A stretch of 64,000 nucleotides of DNA from Ophiosphaerella korrae (taxonomy: Eukaryota > Ascomycota > Dothideomycetes > Pleosporales > Phaeosphaeriaceae): contig JALNQF010000083.1 of assembly GCA_028456385.1 (NCBI GenBank), positions 1 to 64,000 on the forward strand, written 5' to 3'. Under the pieces are notes generated by a model, which saw only the letters and a list, made by a program, of their open reading frames with translations, was not told where the DNA came from and did no database searches. Position numbers and translations under genes: made by a program. Shown piece after piece: positions 45,197 to 56,092 of this stretch; position 1 is the first letter of the stretch; each line of letters begins with the position of its first letter.

Positions 45197-46032
45197 CACG
45201 GGCCTAGTAGAAATGTCTGGGACATGAACGACGGGACTCAATGGGACAGTGGGTGGTGAGTGGGTGGTGAGTAGGTGGTGGTGTCATTGATGTAATGTTT
45301 GGCTTGTTTGAAGAATGGATCAGGTAATGCGGAAATCTTCCAGAACTCCGAAAATCGATGACGCTAACCTCTTCGGTTTGCCGTTGGCCATAGCTCCTCA
45401 CGGCCCCGCTCGCCTCGACTTTCCTTGAACCTCAACCTATTGCCAGTCTGTGACAACCTCACCCGTTTTCCACGCACTATGGAGGTTTCTGGGACTACCC
45501 AATGACTCACTCATTTTAGACTATACATCGTTTCCACTAGACCCTCGCTAATAGCAGGCTACTTCTTGGCGAGGTAGTCGATGTCTCATTGTACCCTAAG
45601 AAAAAGATCTCTGAAAATAGAAGCATAGTATTGAAATACGAAAGGTCTTATGATGTTCAACGCCATTTTTCCAAGTAGTGGAGTCACAACCTGTTAAACC
45701 TCCAACACTCGAACCACATAACTGGCAGGTACTCTTGTGACACTGCATAGCCTTCTACTACGGTCCCGGTCTTACTTGCAGTTGGCAAGGTCGCTACTAT
45801 GTTAGTCTAATGTAGCTAATTAGCTAGGACTTACAGTATCCTTGCAACTTCGTCAGCAATGGGATAGCCCGTTGCAACCAAATCTTCTCTTCTCAGCAGT
45901 CTATAAAGGCGCCCCCTATTACTCTATCCTTTCAAGATAACAATAAATTTTTGCATTTTCTTCTACACATTTCACATTGGAAGGCCTTGCCTTTAATTTC
46001 TCTGTCTTGATTTTCGATATTTTGTAGATACT
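45197..46032. other. Divergent intergenic region
   Basis: This spacer of 836 bases lies between COQ6 (leftward) and a rightward orphan gene. Short direct repeats GTGGTGAGTGGGTGGTGAGTAG lie at about 45252-45276 (described by position). No gene or RNA is recognised. Confidence 0.5.
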
Positions 46033-47343
46033 ATGGCTAACATTGCAACTGAGCGATTACCTGCGCCCTGGAGGCGGCAACCCAACAGCGAGGCAACCCA
46101 TGCTGCCACAGTCACGGAAGTGGAGGCGGAGGAGTCAACCGCAGAGGACAGCACACCTCCCAGGTTGACTTCGATACGAACAGCATCATATGTGGCTGTC
46201 ACCCGGCCATCCAGACAGTCGTTCAGCACTCTCGATAGGCGGCGTAGAGCTTCAATGCCATGCGCCTCAAGAGACCTGCGCAAAAACTCGTTATCTGGCG
46301 AGGAACGAGGGCCTCGAAGAAAACAAAGGGCCCAGGTGGTGTACAAGATCAAGCCATTCAAAAGTTTTCTCCACAAGGACTCACACCAGAATAGAGACCA
46401 ATCCACCAACACTTCGACACGCGTCTTCCACGGGATAATCAAGAAGAGCCTCTTTAGACGCAAAAATAAGAAACAAAAGACGAGTCAGCACGATCCAGAA
46501 GTAGAGGTTGATGGCGGAGCAGGCTCCGCCAACACAACCGGAAATACTGCTAGTGATGAAACTTGGTCGGATGCAAGGAGAAGACTTGAGCACAGAAGCA
46601 ACAAGACGGTGGATACCCCTCCAATCATCCCCTTTGGTTCCCAGTCAGCCAGAAAGGAAAGACTGGGACTCGACATCGATCAAGCTAGGCTAAGTATCCA
46701 GCCAAACTCAAATGACCAACTCCCCTCCACCAGCCACCTCGAAGCTTTCTTCAAAAACCTCTCTCGCCGTTCATTTCCCGGCCGTCTAAGGAACATATTC
46801 AACCACCGACAAACACCACCAAACCTAGCAAACCACCCACCCACCCCAACCACATCCCTCTCCTCCCGCCCCGCCTCAGAATACGGCACCCTCCCCACGC
46901 GCTCCCGCTTCCGCTCCCGCTCCCGCCACCTCCCCGCTCACAAAACCTTCCCCGCAACATCCCCAACCCAAACCTCCCCGGATAGCCACCGCTACACCAC
47001 CATCCACCAATGGCTCAACGCAACACATCCCACCCCAACACACCACGCCCCCATGCCCCCGCACACACCACACCCCTTCACATGCGCACCGGCACTCCCA
47101 CCCCCAGCGTACTTCCCTTACCCCCTGCCAAACGTGTATGCAAGCCCGTTCTTCGTGCCGGCCGCGTCGCCTGCACTTGCGCCTTGCCCGCCTCACAATG
47201 CGTTTTCCACACAGCCAGAGCCGTGTCGTTTGCCGGTGAGGTTGCCGCGGAGGCGCGATGGGGTGGCGGATATGCGGTTGGTGGGCGGGGGGTGGGGGTG
47301 CGCTGGGGCGGAGGGCGAGGCGCGTGGAGAAGGGGGAGGGTGA
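46033..47343 (+). CDS. Orphan basic, low-complexity protein
   Basis: A single open frame of 436 residues from the ATG at 46033, placed after a plain pyrimidine/A-rich leader. It is Arg/Lys/Ser-rich with clusters such as KKSLFRRKNKKQK and SRFRSRSRH, and its last third is Pro/His-rich and then Gly-rich. I recognise no domain, signal or membrane helix. A nuclear or nucleic-acid-binding protein is possible from charge alone. The final 60 or so residues fall in very C-rich/G-rich DNA where an opposing frame is also open, so the C terminus is the least secure part. Confidence 0.55.
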   Translation: MANIATERLPAPWRRQPNSEATHAATVTEVEAEESTAEDSTPPRLTSIRTASYVAVTRPSRQSFSTLDRRRRASMPCASRDLRKNSLSGEERGPRRKQRAQVVYKIKPFKSFLHKDSHQNRDQSTNTSTRVFHGIIKKSLFRRKNKKQKTSQHDPEVEVDGGAGSANTTGNTASDETWSDARRRLEHRSNKTVDTPPIIPFGSQSARKERLGLDIDQARLSIQPNSNDQLPSTSHLEAFFKNLSRRSFPGRLRNIFNHRQTPPNLANHPPTPTTSLSSRPASEYGTLPTRSRFRSRSRHLPAHKTFPATSPTQTSPDSHRYTTIHQWLNATHPTPTHHAPMPPHTPHPFTCAPALPPPAYFPYPLPNVYASPFFVPAASPALAPCPPHNAFSTQPEPCRLPVRLPRRRDGVADMRLVGGGWGCAGAEGEARGEGGG

Positions 47344-47833
47344 GGGGAGGGGTTTTTTGGTGGGTGTAGAGGAGGTGGGATTGAGGGTAAGGGAGAGAGT
47401 ATAGGTTGGTGGGGTTTGGTTGAGATGGTGGATGAATGACGAGTATGAATGACGAGGGTACGAGGGTGTGAGGTTGGAGTTTGCGAGATACCTATTGCTT
47501 GGATAGCGGGTGTGGGAATAATGTGTATTGTTGTGAATGTCACATGTGAAATACGTGCATGCAGTGTGCACGCATCTAATTAGCTAGTACCTAGTAAGCA
47601 GCATTACCTGATCACTCAACACCACACCGCACCAAAGCCAACACATGACTCACACCGTCAAATCGTCTCAGTCCATTACACCTCTTCACTAATTACAAAG
47701 TCCTAATCACAACTCCAAGCATGCACGCACCCAAGGAGCGAAAAAGTCCCAGACGGGCATCCTCAGCGAAAATACAGATCAGCACCACGCTCACCCCCCC
47801 CCCCCCCCCCCCCCAATTTTACCCAAACCCGCC
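47344..47833. other. Spacer with poly-C tract
   Basis: About 490 bases between convergent genes. A run of 21 C lies at 47794-47814. No coding block recognised. Confidence 0.6.
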
Positions 47834-48629
47834 CTACAACAGCACGGCAAACCCCAAAAACGCAGTTCCAAACACAACGCCCATACTCAGCACTGCACCC
47901 GGCACATACGTCCCTGCCGCAGCGCCCGAGCCGCCAGACGATCCGGTGGCTGCGGCGCCGCCGAAGCCCGAGACGGGGATTTTGCCAGTGGGAGAGGAGG
48001 TCGCAGACGCGGTGGCCAGCGAGGCAATGGAGGAGTTTCCGCGGTAAGGATTCTGGGCGCCGCAGGGGTGGTCCTTCCTACTTGAATTAGCCACACGACA
48101 AACCGAACCAAACGAAACGAAACAAAATAGCACTGCAGGTTTGAACAAAAGTCGCGTAGGGCAAGGAATGGGATAGGATGGGAAATAAAAGCGACGTACC
48201 GACAGCTGTCCTCACAGGTATTGGCGCCATTACACCGCTTCACGCACTGATTGCCCCATTCCTGGCAGACGTAGAAGGGGATCGTCTGGCTGTACTGTGT
48301 GATATTAGGGGCGATGTTGTTTTCGCAGACGCACGTGTACAGCAGGGTGTTGGGGTCACATTCGTTGTCGACGGTGGTCATGGAGGTGACGCCGGGCTGT
48401 TGCAGGCAGATGAGGGGGCATTGGGCTTTTTGGTTGAGGCACCATGTGTCTGGGAGAAGAAGATTAGTTTGCTGGGCTGGGGCAGGCAGGGTGCTGGGGG
48501 GATGGGCGTACTGCGGTCGGAGATGGAGACGTCGTCGGGGTTGATGCGGTAGGGGTAGTTTTGCTGGGTTTGGGTTTGGGCGGCGGCTAGGGATGTGAAG
48601 GCCGCGAGGGCGAGGGTGGCGGGACGCAT
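47834..48629 (-). CDS. DUF7707-type GPI-anchored cell-surface protein
   Basis: Exons 48629-48512, 48449-48200 and 48077-47834 encode 203 residues in consistent phase. A signal peptide (MRPATLALAAFTSLAAAQ) is followed by a Cys-rich domain with the spacing of fungal DUF7707 proteins: TWCLNQKAQCPLICLQ, NECDPNTLLYTCVCEN, SQTIPFYVCQEWGNQCVKRC, NTCEDSC and HPCGAQNP. A Ser/Thr/Ala/Gly-rich stretch and a hydrophobic end (VLSMGVVFGTAFLGFAVLL) follow, which is the layout of a GPI-anchor signal. The protein is predicted to be attached to the plasma membrane or wall. Its function is unknown in the family. Confidence 0.85.
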
Positions 48630-49357
48630 TGTGGAGGCTGGGCCGTGGTTGTCAGCTGGTTGTTTGGGAGATGAGTGGTGTGAAATGCTCACGTGGCGAG
48701 GAAGACGGGAGCGAGTGAAAGCGTGAAGCACACGAGGCGGAGCAACAACAGCGAGTGTGGGTGGCAGACGAAGAAGAGGCGGAAGGAAGAATATGTAGTG
48801 CGCATAGCAGCGCATCACACAAGGGCGTGCACACGGACAGCTGCCCAGCCGGCACGAGAGCTGTCTGGCCATGAGGCTAACGGGCCACGGAGATGTCGAG
48901 CGGGTCAGTGCTGTGTATTGTGTGGCCGTGCGTGTGGGCCCAGGCAAAAATGGCGGGAGCAAGTGACTCCCAGCGTGACGCGGCCATCTGCATGTTTCGC
49001 TGAAACAGCCTGCCGTCTGCGCATCGCGCTGCAGCGTGTTTCCGCAGAGGAGAACGAATTGCCTCGTACGGCGTGGATGCAGCTGGATGCGGTCGGATTG
49101 GCTTCCCGCTGGTCCTCGGCACGCCCCACCGCTTTCGCCCGCATGGGCCGCTCGCCTTTCCTGTTTCTGCCATGCTCTCCTCAGGGTCTCCTGTGCAAGC
49201 CATGGCCCGTTCAAGCCCACGCACAACAAAGCACCATGCCATCCCTGCCCCTCTCGCTCTCTCCAACACACGCCCCATCCAGCTAATACAATACTCCAGC
49301 AATACTCCGTACACACCGAACCGACCCCCCCCCCTCCTACACGCCACAGCCAGATGC
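48630..49357. other. Divergent intergenic region
   Basis: About 730 bases between the DUF7707 gene (leftward) and the PX gene (rightward). Long GC-rich frames cross it on both strands but have no domain, so they are treated as chance. It includes a C-rich run just upstream of the PX start. Confidence 0.5.
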
Positions 49358-50134
49358 ATGGAGCCGAGCCCGCCAACCCCCCCTCCCCCCGATGCACATG
49401 CCCGTCCAGAGCGCAATAGCGTCGTCCCGCCCTACTGGCAGCGCCACACGCGCATGCCCTCCCACTCCGACAACCCCCACCCCACCCCCATCTCGCTCGA
49501 AGACCACACCCTCGACGACGCTCCAAGCCGCAGCGTCCTGTGGGCCAAGAGCGTCACCATCGACGACTATCTCGTGGTGTCTGGCTCTGCCCCCGGCGTG
49601 GGTGCGTACGTTGTGTGGAATTGCACCGTTGAGACGCTCGATGTAGGTTTGCACTATCGACTACCCACTTATTGCTTGTTCCCCGCATTTCGATTGCAGG
49701 GGTCGTGCGTGCCAGACATTGAGCGCTGTGGGTGGTGCTGACGAGATATCGCAGGGCGGCCCCATGAAGCTGCGCAAACGCTACTCCGAGTTCGAGGCGC
49801 TGCACCAGAAGCTGCTTGCTACCTTCCCCCAAGCAGCGTCCTCCATGCCTCAATTTCCCCCGAAATCCGTCATATGCAAGTCTCCCTATCCCTACACTTC
49901 CGTACTGCGCTCGACTGATGAATTATTCTTCTAGCACGGTTTCGCCCGCGCTTCCTCGAGCGCCGCAAACAGGGTTTGGCGTATTTTCTCACGTGAGTAT
50001 TGCTGTATTATTCCCCGCTTGGGGTGTGTGTAGGCTAGTGGCGCGCTAATGTTCTTTCGTCTATATTTAGCTGCGTCTTGCTCAATCCGGAATTCGCGGG
50101 CGCGCCTGTGCTCAAGGAATTTTTGTTCGAGTGA
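49358..50134 (+). CDS. PX-domain protein, Ypt35-like
   Basis: Exons 49358-49642, 49755-49875, 49935-49992 and 50071-50134 give 175 residues in consistent phase. Intron 2 begins with GC (ATAT|GCAAGT) rather than GT. The proline-rich N terminus is followed by a PX domain: VWNCTVETLD, LRKRYSEFEALHQKLLATFP (with the RYSEF phosphoinositide-contact motif), FPPKSV, then FRPRFLERRKQGLAYFLTCV and the end PVLKEFLFE. PX domains bind phosphatidylinositol 3-phosphate; short PX proteins of this layout resemble yeast Ypt35, an endosome/vacuole contact adaptor. The localisation is inferred. Confidence 0.88.
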
Positions 50135-51286
50135 ATAGTAATCAACTGCCCAAGTGGAATTGTATCTTTGTCGAATGTCGAGTATGGGGTTGGCTTCGGG
50201 TACATACTTTTAGCATTTAATACTATGACATCAATTGCTCTGTGCCGAAATGCCCGGATAATCGCTGCGTGGGTGGTGGCTACGGCAAAGTCATCAATTC
50301 ATCCGCATGTGAACGTTGCGTGCGCGCACTCAATGCACTTCACCTCGCACCATCCACATCCCTGCATCCGAACACCTGCCTGCATGCAACCATGGCAGAT
50401 CGGAATCGCCCGCCTGTGGCGCATTCCCCATGTACACCCGTCAATCCCATCGCCAAGCATTGCGCTTAGCCCTACTGCTCCGACCCGTAGCACCGCACGC
50501 TGTGCATGGCGTCACAGGAAACTTCGTACGTGTGCCGTTACGGCGCAGTGGTGTGACGCTGCGAGTCGATGTGATGGCTTGTTTGCGTCGCAGGGATAGA
50601 TGTGGGGACAGTAGTACATATGTAGCTAGAGATGGGATGCATGGGGATCGGCAAGATCGCGAGGGATCGACTTTACTCCAAGCACATCGGGCTCGCACTG
50701 AAGTCCAGCCGTGACGTGTTGACTTGAGAGGGTCGCCTCGTGCTTCAAAAAGCGCAGCGAAACGGTGAAGTTGCATAGGAACTAATCGCATCAAACATTG
50801 GCCCTCCTCCGCTGCTCAATGTGGAGCGGATCGTCCTTCGCAATCACGATGATTTACATCTGCACAGCCCAATGCAGATCCTCCATCCGCACTGGCGATA
50901 TTGACATCGGCACCTGAGTTCAACAGCACAAGTATTGCGCCTTCTTGCCCAGTGATAACAGCCCAGAGGCATAGAGAGAACCCACATTTGTCAGCAATGT
51001 TTTATATCGCCGCCAAACTGAACCATACGTCTCATCCCATCAATAAAGCACTCCTCCGACAGCATGATGCCGTAGTGTCGGGCCCTTGTCATTTTATAAA
51101 TTTACAATGTCTTTATTTCTAGACTCTAACACCAGACTCTTTATTATACCTAACTCCTATGACAATTTGAAAGGACGCTGTATGATACTATATCTTCGTG
51201 ATTTGCTTCGCTGCGTAAATTTGCGGCTCACTCTATAAGCGCCTAGACCGCGAGTAAGTTGTTGGCCTCCACTGTGTGGTGAAGAC
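50135..51286. other. Intergenic region
   Basis: 1.15 kb without a recognisable gene. A leftward ankyrin-like scrap near 50875-51005 (reading NSGADVNIAS) suggests a degraded repeat-protein remnant, but too little is left to call a gene. Confidence 0.4.
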
Positions 51287-51476
51287 TTAGATTACAGTTG
51301 CATCTTTGTCCTCCAAATTGAGTCTTTCTACGGAGGGACTGAAGTCCTCTTCGCGATTATTCAGGGCGGGATTTTCAGCTTCACCCTGGAAGTCCATGGC
51401 TTTATTACCCGATACACAGAGCATATATTCTAGCATATTTTCTAATCTTACCTTACTGCCCAATGACGTTTGAATG

Positions 51477-52850
51477 CTATCGATGTCCACAGCTTTTTTT
51501 AGCACTATCGCCAGGTAGTCTCGGTATTACAAGCAAAGCAATTTCTTCTAGATGAGCCGCGACGTGTGAACGAAGAACTTTGCTTGAGAAAACGGGGATC
51601 GATCCTTCCTCCTTTGGGTGTTGAAAACGGTCACAAAATGGACACTCTAGGATTTTCTGGAGAATTGGCCTTCTAGCTGCACTGCTGAACGTCTCCAAAT
51701 ACGCCTCAGGCACTTCATGTTTTGAACCTAAGTGCTCCTGATATTGAGCCTTCTGTTTGAAAAACATCACGTCGTGAGACGGGGCCCTGCACTCCCACTC
51801 ACAGCTGTGAGCTTTTTGCATGTGGCTCAACCAGTCCTCCGGTGTTTCAAAAGCTAACGAACCAAACACTCCGCTGCTATTTGAGTCCTTGCAATTCTCA
51901 AATAGACAGATAAGAGGCTCTAGTCCTTCAAAGGTATGATTTCTAAGACAGGTTAGTCGTCACATTGCCATGACAAGAATGATATAATTACCTCCGCAAT
52001 GTGGACGCCGTGGGGCCATCAACTTCAAAAATTAAGTCCCAGTATGGGACCGAGAGTATCGGCTGCTTGGGAGAGAGCGAAAAGGGCCCAGGCAGCTGAT
52101 GACCCATTTGGTATGCCAGCGGATTTGGGGCAGTTGCGCCATTGCGCCTCAGATGTGGCCTCTTGTGATACATTCGTCGATACCGCAGCTCATTGGCGTC
52201 GACCAATGCTGACCGAAGACCCTCTGGTACCTTGGGGAATAGGTTGGTAATGAAGGATCTCGTCTCAAAACGTAGTTCTATGATTGCATTATGCAATTCT
52301 TTGTTGTCAATCGCATAGTCTTTTATCGTAGATGCTCTTGTTGTGTTTTGGGAATTTCGAGCAGTACGGGATAAACGGAGGAGCCGGGTTATCGTTCCCG
52401 CAATATAATAGGTGATTAGGAAATCATTATCTTCTACTTGACCTTTGTTACTATCCGCATCGCTTGAATCATCGTTGGCTTCGGTCGGTTTGACTGTTAT
52501 AAGAAATTCAGTTAGCTTAAGATTCTTAATGTATAGTCTTACTGGCGCAGAAGCTTACCAGATGTCAAAGAGTCATAAATAATATCCAAAAGGTCGTGGA
52601 TGAGATCCAAAAGTGTTGAATTGGATCTGAGCCTGGATTCCAATGCGACATTAGGCGACTCAAAGACATTCATGTCCCGTACCCATGTAATAAATCGCGC
52701 CTGCTGATCGTCTATCAAAGAAAGATCTGTCACAATCCCCGGCATGGCCATGTATTTCTGGAAGAGAAGATAGCACCTCGATACCTTCTCAGCGATATTC
52801 AGGCCTAGATCGTCCTGGATCAAGTCATCCCCGATGGATTCCATCGTCAT
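51477..52850 (-). CDS. C2H2-type zinc-finger-like fungal regulator
   Basis: Exons 52850-52559, 52493-51992 and 51942-51477 encode 419 residues. The N terminus (ESIGDDLIQDDLGLNIAEKV, RLRSNSTLLDLIHDLLDIIY) is helical. The C terminus has the recurring fungal pattern of spaced Cys/His fingers: ICLFENCKDS, LSHMQKAHSCEW, ECPFCDRF, and LRSHVAAHLEEIALLVIPRL. This is a common family of ankyrin- or vegetative-incompatibility-associated proteins of unknown role. Just before the stop is a run of 7 A (7 T at 51494-51500). With 6, the frame would continue for about 65 more residues to a stop at 51287 (AVDIDSIQTSLGSKV...NKAMDFQGEAEN). A frameshift is therefore likely. Confidence 0.75.
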
Positions 52851-53234
52851 GTCGGCCGGATATGTCGTTATCAAATTTCAGGAAAAGGTTTTGTGTCGAA
52901 AAATTCAATCAAAATATAGTTGTGCTACATATCAGGAATATTTTTGATGGTAGAAAAGATAATCAAAAAATAATAATTAGTACTAATATACCTACAATGT
53001 TCACACAGTCACGTTTGAAAAGTTTGGAATGCCAAGCCCGCCCCACAATGTAACTCCAAAGGTGATCTCAACTTCAACCCACCACAACTATGGCTGCACA
53101 ACGCCGATTTGGGCAAGAGATAGATGGAAATGCTCACAGAAAGCCAAATATTTGTCAGGAAACACGCGACCATATATCATCGGGATAGTATTAGCAGGTG
53201 CAGCGCAGAGCAAAGCCGCAGAGTCTTTTAGGTG
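52851..53234. other. AT-rich spacer
   Basis: About 380 bases upstream of the C2H2-like gene. It starts the AT-rich repeat segment; no promoter motif or gene is recognised beyond general AT richness. Confidence 0.4.
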
Positions 53235-53557
53235 TACATAGTTAGCTATGAGCAAGATTATAAAGAAATGGTACGAAATAGGTAGTGTAAAAGATAAACC
53301 TCGTCGTAGCTATCTACCTATACTATTACTAGGTTAGAGGAAGCTTATCTATCGCAAGGCTCGCGCGTAGCTAAAGCTAGAGTACTTAGAGCTTACTAAA
53401 GCTAAGGGTGTTTATAAATATAGATAGGACGCTTTTAAAGCTACCTAGTTATATAACATTATATAGACACCTTAAGAGTATTAGCCTTACTAATTACTAC
53501 TATAAAAAGTTAACTAAAACGAAAGCCTATCTATACTTAAAAGCGCTAGTAGTTCTA
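53235..53557 (+). pseudogene. N-terminal relic of a Tc1/mariner-like transposase
   Basis: The forward frame shows helix-turn-helix style blocks: IIKKWYEIGSVKDKPR, then KLIYRKARA, VYKYR, then LYRHLKSISLTNYYYKKLTK, with several in-frame stops and TA-rich codons. It matches the DNA-binding half of Tc1-like transposases in order but is heavily eroded, consistent with RIP. The coding signal ends exactly where the LTR-like repeat begins (53558), so that repeat may have inserted into this element. Confidence 0.55.
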
Positions 53558-53750
53558 TGTAACGAAGGTTCCCGGAATACTCGAGACCCTTGAGAACTCT
53601 GGTACTAGTCGGGGGCGGGGCCGATACACTAGAAATCATGGCGTTGTATAGTAGTAGTAGTCCAAAGCGGGGCTGATGCGCTGCACCAGCGCATAAAAGG
53701 CTCTACACTTGCGAACAGAGTAAAGCAAGTATTCTTCTCTCTTAACTACT
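53558..53750 (+). repeat. LTR-like dispersed repeat, copy 2
   Basis: Same ordered blocks as copy 1 at 22834: TGTAACGAAGGTTC start, GGGGGCGGGGCCGATACAC, GCGCATAAAAGGCTC, GAGTAAAGCAAGTATTCT. Both copies have the same orientation and lie 30.7 kb apart. No retrotransposon coding region follows on either side. The right end is uncertain. Confidence 0.6.
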
Positions 53751-55192
53751 TTGGTTTGGGCTCACGATCGCGTCCTGGGAATGCTCTAGCGTATCGATCT
53801 CGTAGGCTGCTCCGGAGAACGCCAAAGACTACAAAAACACGTCTTTTGCTCTCATCGCGATCTTCAATTGTAGCCTGGATAGTAAGCTACTATATCCCTT
53901 CAGTATAAGCTAACTGCATGTTACGTCGTGGTGGCACTGTAGTATTAGCTAATTATTACGCTCTTGTTGATAAAATGGACGGCTCGCTTCTGAACTACGT
54001 TATCATTTTCCATTTAGTCTTTCACTAATGACACAAATGTAAATAGCTTTTGATAGAGCCTCAAATATTGTTACATTGAGGTCCATTGCGCTCTCGGGCC
54101 CTAGATAATCGAGTATTGAATCTTTGTATTCAATAGTTACGTACTAAACGCATGATAGTTTGAAACAAGTAGAAAGAGTCAAGATATAGAGAAAAGAGGA
54201 GGAAGAAAATATAGGGGCCAGGTTTTAATTCAAAGTTGAGTGGCTCCGATCTCAATAGCTAGGCTTTAGTCTAAGAGAGAGTAGAAGCTGCGAAAAGGCT
54301 AGAGGAAGTGTGGTAGCATATCTCAGCTGGCTCAGACAGTAGCAGAGTAACTATTCCGCTTTCTCTAGTGCTACTGCGTAGTACCTTACTTCTTTCTTAG
54401 TAGTTAATTAGTAAAAGAATTCCTACATATTGTGGCATCGTAGGATGCTCATAGAAGTAGGAGGCAGGTGGCGACCCGCAATCGGCGAGATGAGTTGGAA
54501 TATATGGCCTGAGTAGCTACATGAATAGTTGGTGTCGGTGGCTATCTACTCCATCAGATCTTACTCGGAGCCCACACAGAGCCGCAATGCTAACCTAAGC
54601 CTCCCCGATCACGTGCGGTTCTACTACACCACAATATATACTACTTTTTATAACAACCCTACTTAAAGATTTTGTTAGTTTACTTTCCTGTAGCCTAAGT
54701 CAACTTGAGCTTAGTGTAGCGTCACTTGCTTACTTTATTGCGGCGCAGCACGGTATATCAATCAATATTTAAAGCGTGTCTGTGGCTTCACTTCTTCCGT
54801 ATGCTATACTAGTCTGTAAATCTTTCAACCTAATTTGCAATCTCCCCTATTCACTAGCTCTTTCCAATTTGCATAGATCCTACCTAACCTAAGCACATTA
54901 CATGTGAATACCGCAGTAAATGCATTGCCGAGGAAGCTAAGCTTGTAGGTGTTACTTGCACTAGCCAGCGAGCCGAAGATAGTACAAAGAGCTAATAGAA
55001 GCTTTGTAGTCTATCTGTAGAATCCTCGCTATATCGGCCCACTGGTTCTTCCCTGTTCAATCGCAGGATTGCCCGAACGATTCTACTGCCTTAAAAAGTG
55101 AGCTAGCAGACGATAAGACTTTCGAGAGCGATTTCATCGGCGCTTCTGAGTAGGATTGTCAGAACTGGACGCCTGCGAAGCAGGAGAAAGCT
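53751..55192. other. AT-rich relic DNA
   Basis: 1.4 kb with no recognisable gene. Frequent TA steps and short frames suggest decayed repeat or gene sequence. Confidence 0.4.
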
Positions 55193-55522
55193 ATGTTCAT
55201 TGAGCCAAACATCATCGCCATTGCGGATTCGCGCTCTGCTAGAGATGGTATTATTTTGATGCAATTGTATCGAGAAGGCGAAGGTTTCAATCCCCCATCA
55301 CATGGTGTACTTTTGCCCAAACCAAACTCTTGATACGACTTTAGAATTAATTCTGAAAATGCCGCTAAAATTATCGCTTGTCTAAATTTTGTAGAACTAG
55401 GTGTGGTATATCCTACTTACTTTGGACGCAAAGAAGAGCCTATAGATAAGAATAGAATTTTCAACACTGTTAAGGCAGACCTAGTTATTCTTGGAAAGGA
55501 CGCTAGTTCACTAGGAGTATAA
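55193..55522 (+). pseudogene. Unidentified reading frame with one internal stop
   Basis: From the ATG at 55193 (MFIEPNIIAIADSRSARDGI) the frame runs 110 codons to TAA at 55520, with a single internal TGA at about 55334 where Trp would fit (LPKPNS|YDFRINSEN). The rest has ordinary amino-acid composition (ACLNFVELGVVYPTYFGRKE, KADLVILGKDASSLGV) and upstream in-frame sequence is also protein-like (ESDFIGASE). I do not recognise the family. It reads as a decayed gene rather than noise. Confidence 0.45.
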
Positions 55523-56092
55523 TAGGCGTTGTGCTATTATGAAAAGAGGGTTTATTTTACAGCAAGAGCAAGGCATCATATCTGCCGGGAGTCTAAGATA
55601 ACAGGAATTCTATTACCGAAAAAAAATTGAGATAAAGTCTCAATGCATGTAGCCCGTGCCACGTTGACTAACTCGCGTAAGCAGAAGCAATCTCCGTCTA
55701 ACGATGCAGGCATTATCAGATTCTAAAGCAGCGGCACGAGATGAAAACAACCCTCGCCGCATAATCAATCCATTCTCTAAAGCCTTTAGTGAAAATAGGT
55801 GTTACTCTTGTCCACTAGCAAGTCTCAGAGCACCTTTAGGCCTTAAGAATACATCATTAGTAAATATTAAGCCTAACAAGAAGATGTGAGGGGCTTAAGG
55901 CAAGAGTAGGATCAAATAAGGTTTCAGGGATTAGGAAAGTGTTTCTATAATATCAGCGGAGGTTCGTCAAGCAAAAAAGTTCCTCGAGTCTGAGTTAGAG
56001 CAGAATTCGTAGACTAGGCATTCGATATGTACAACCACTGTATGGTTCGTGTTGACCAGGTAATTGTCTAATTTGGGGTAACTAGTTAACTA
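55523..56092. other. Spacer before element C
   Basis: About 570 bases. A 61-residue forward frame at 55704-55889 lacks support. No repeat or RNA gene recognised. Confidence 0.4.

Noticed and set aside
46876..47571. 231-codon frame opposite the orphan gene
   Set aside because: Low-complexity His/Pro/Ser composition, no family, and it overlaps a better supported frame. I only note it as a reason for caution about the C terminus.
48378..49526. 382-codon leftward frame across the DUF7707 promoter region
   Set aside because: It overlaps the exons and introns of the well-supported DUF7707 and PX genes, and its composition is C/R-rich low complexity.
22834..53750. The two LTR-like copies as the ends of one retrotransposon
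   Set aside because: They are 30.7 kb apart with unrelated intact genes between and no reverse transcriptase or integrase; they are separate copies.
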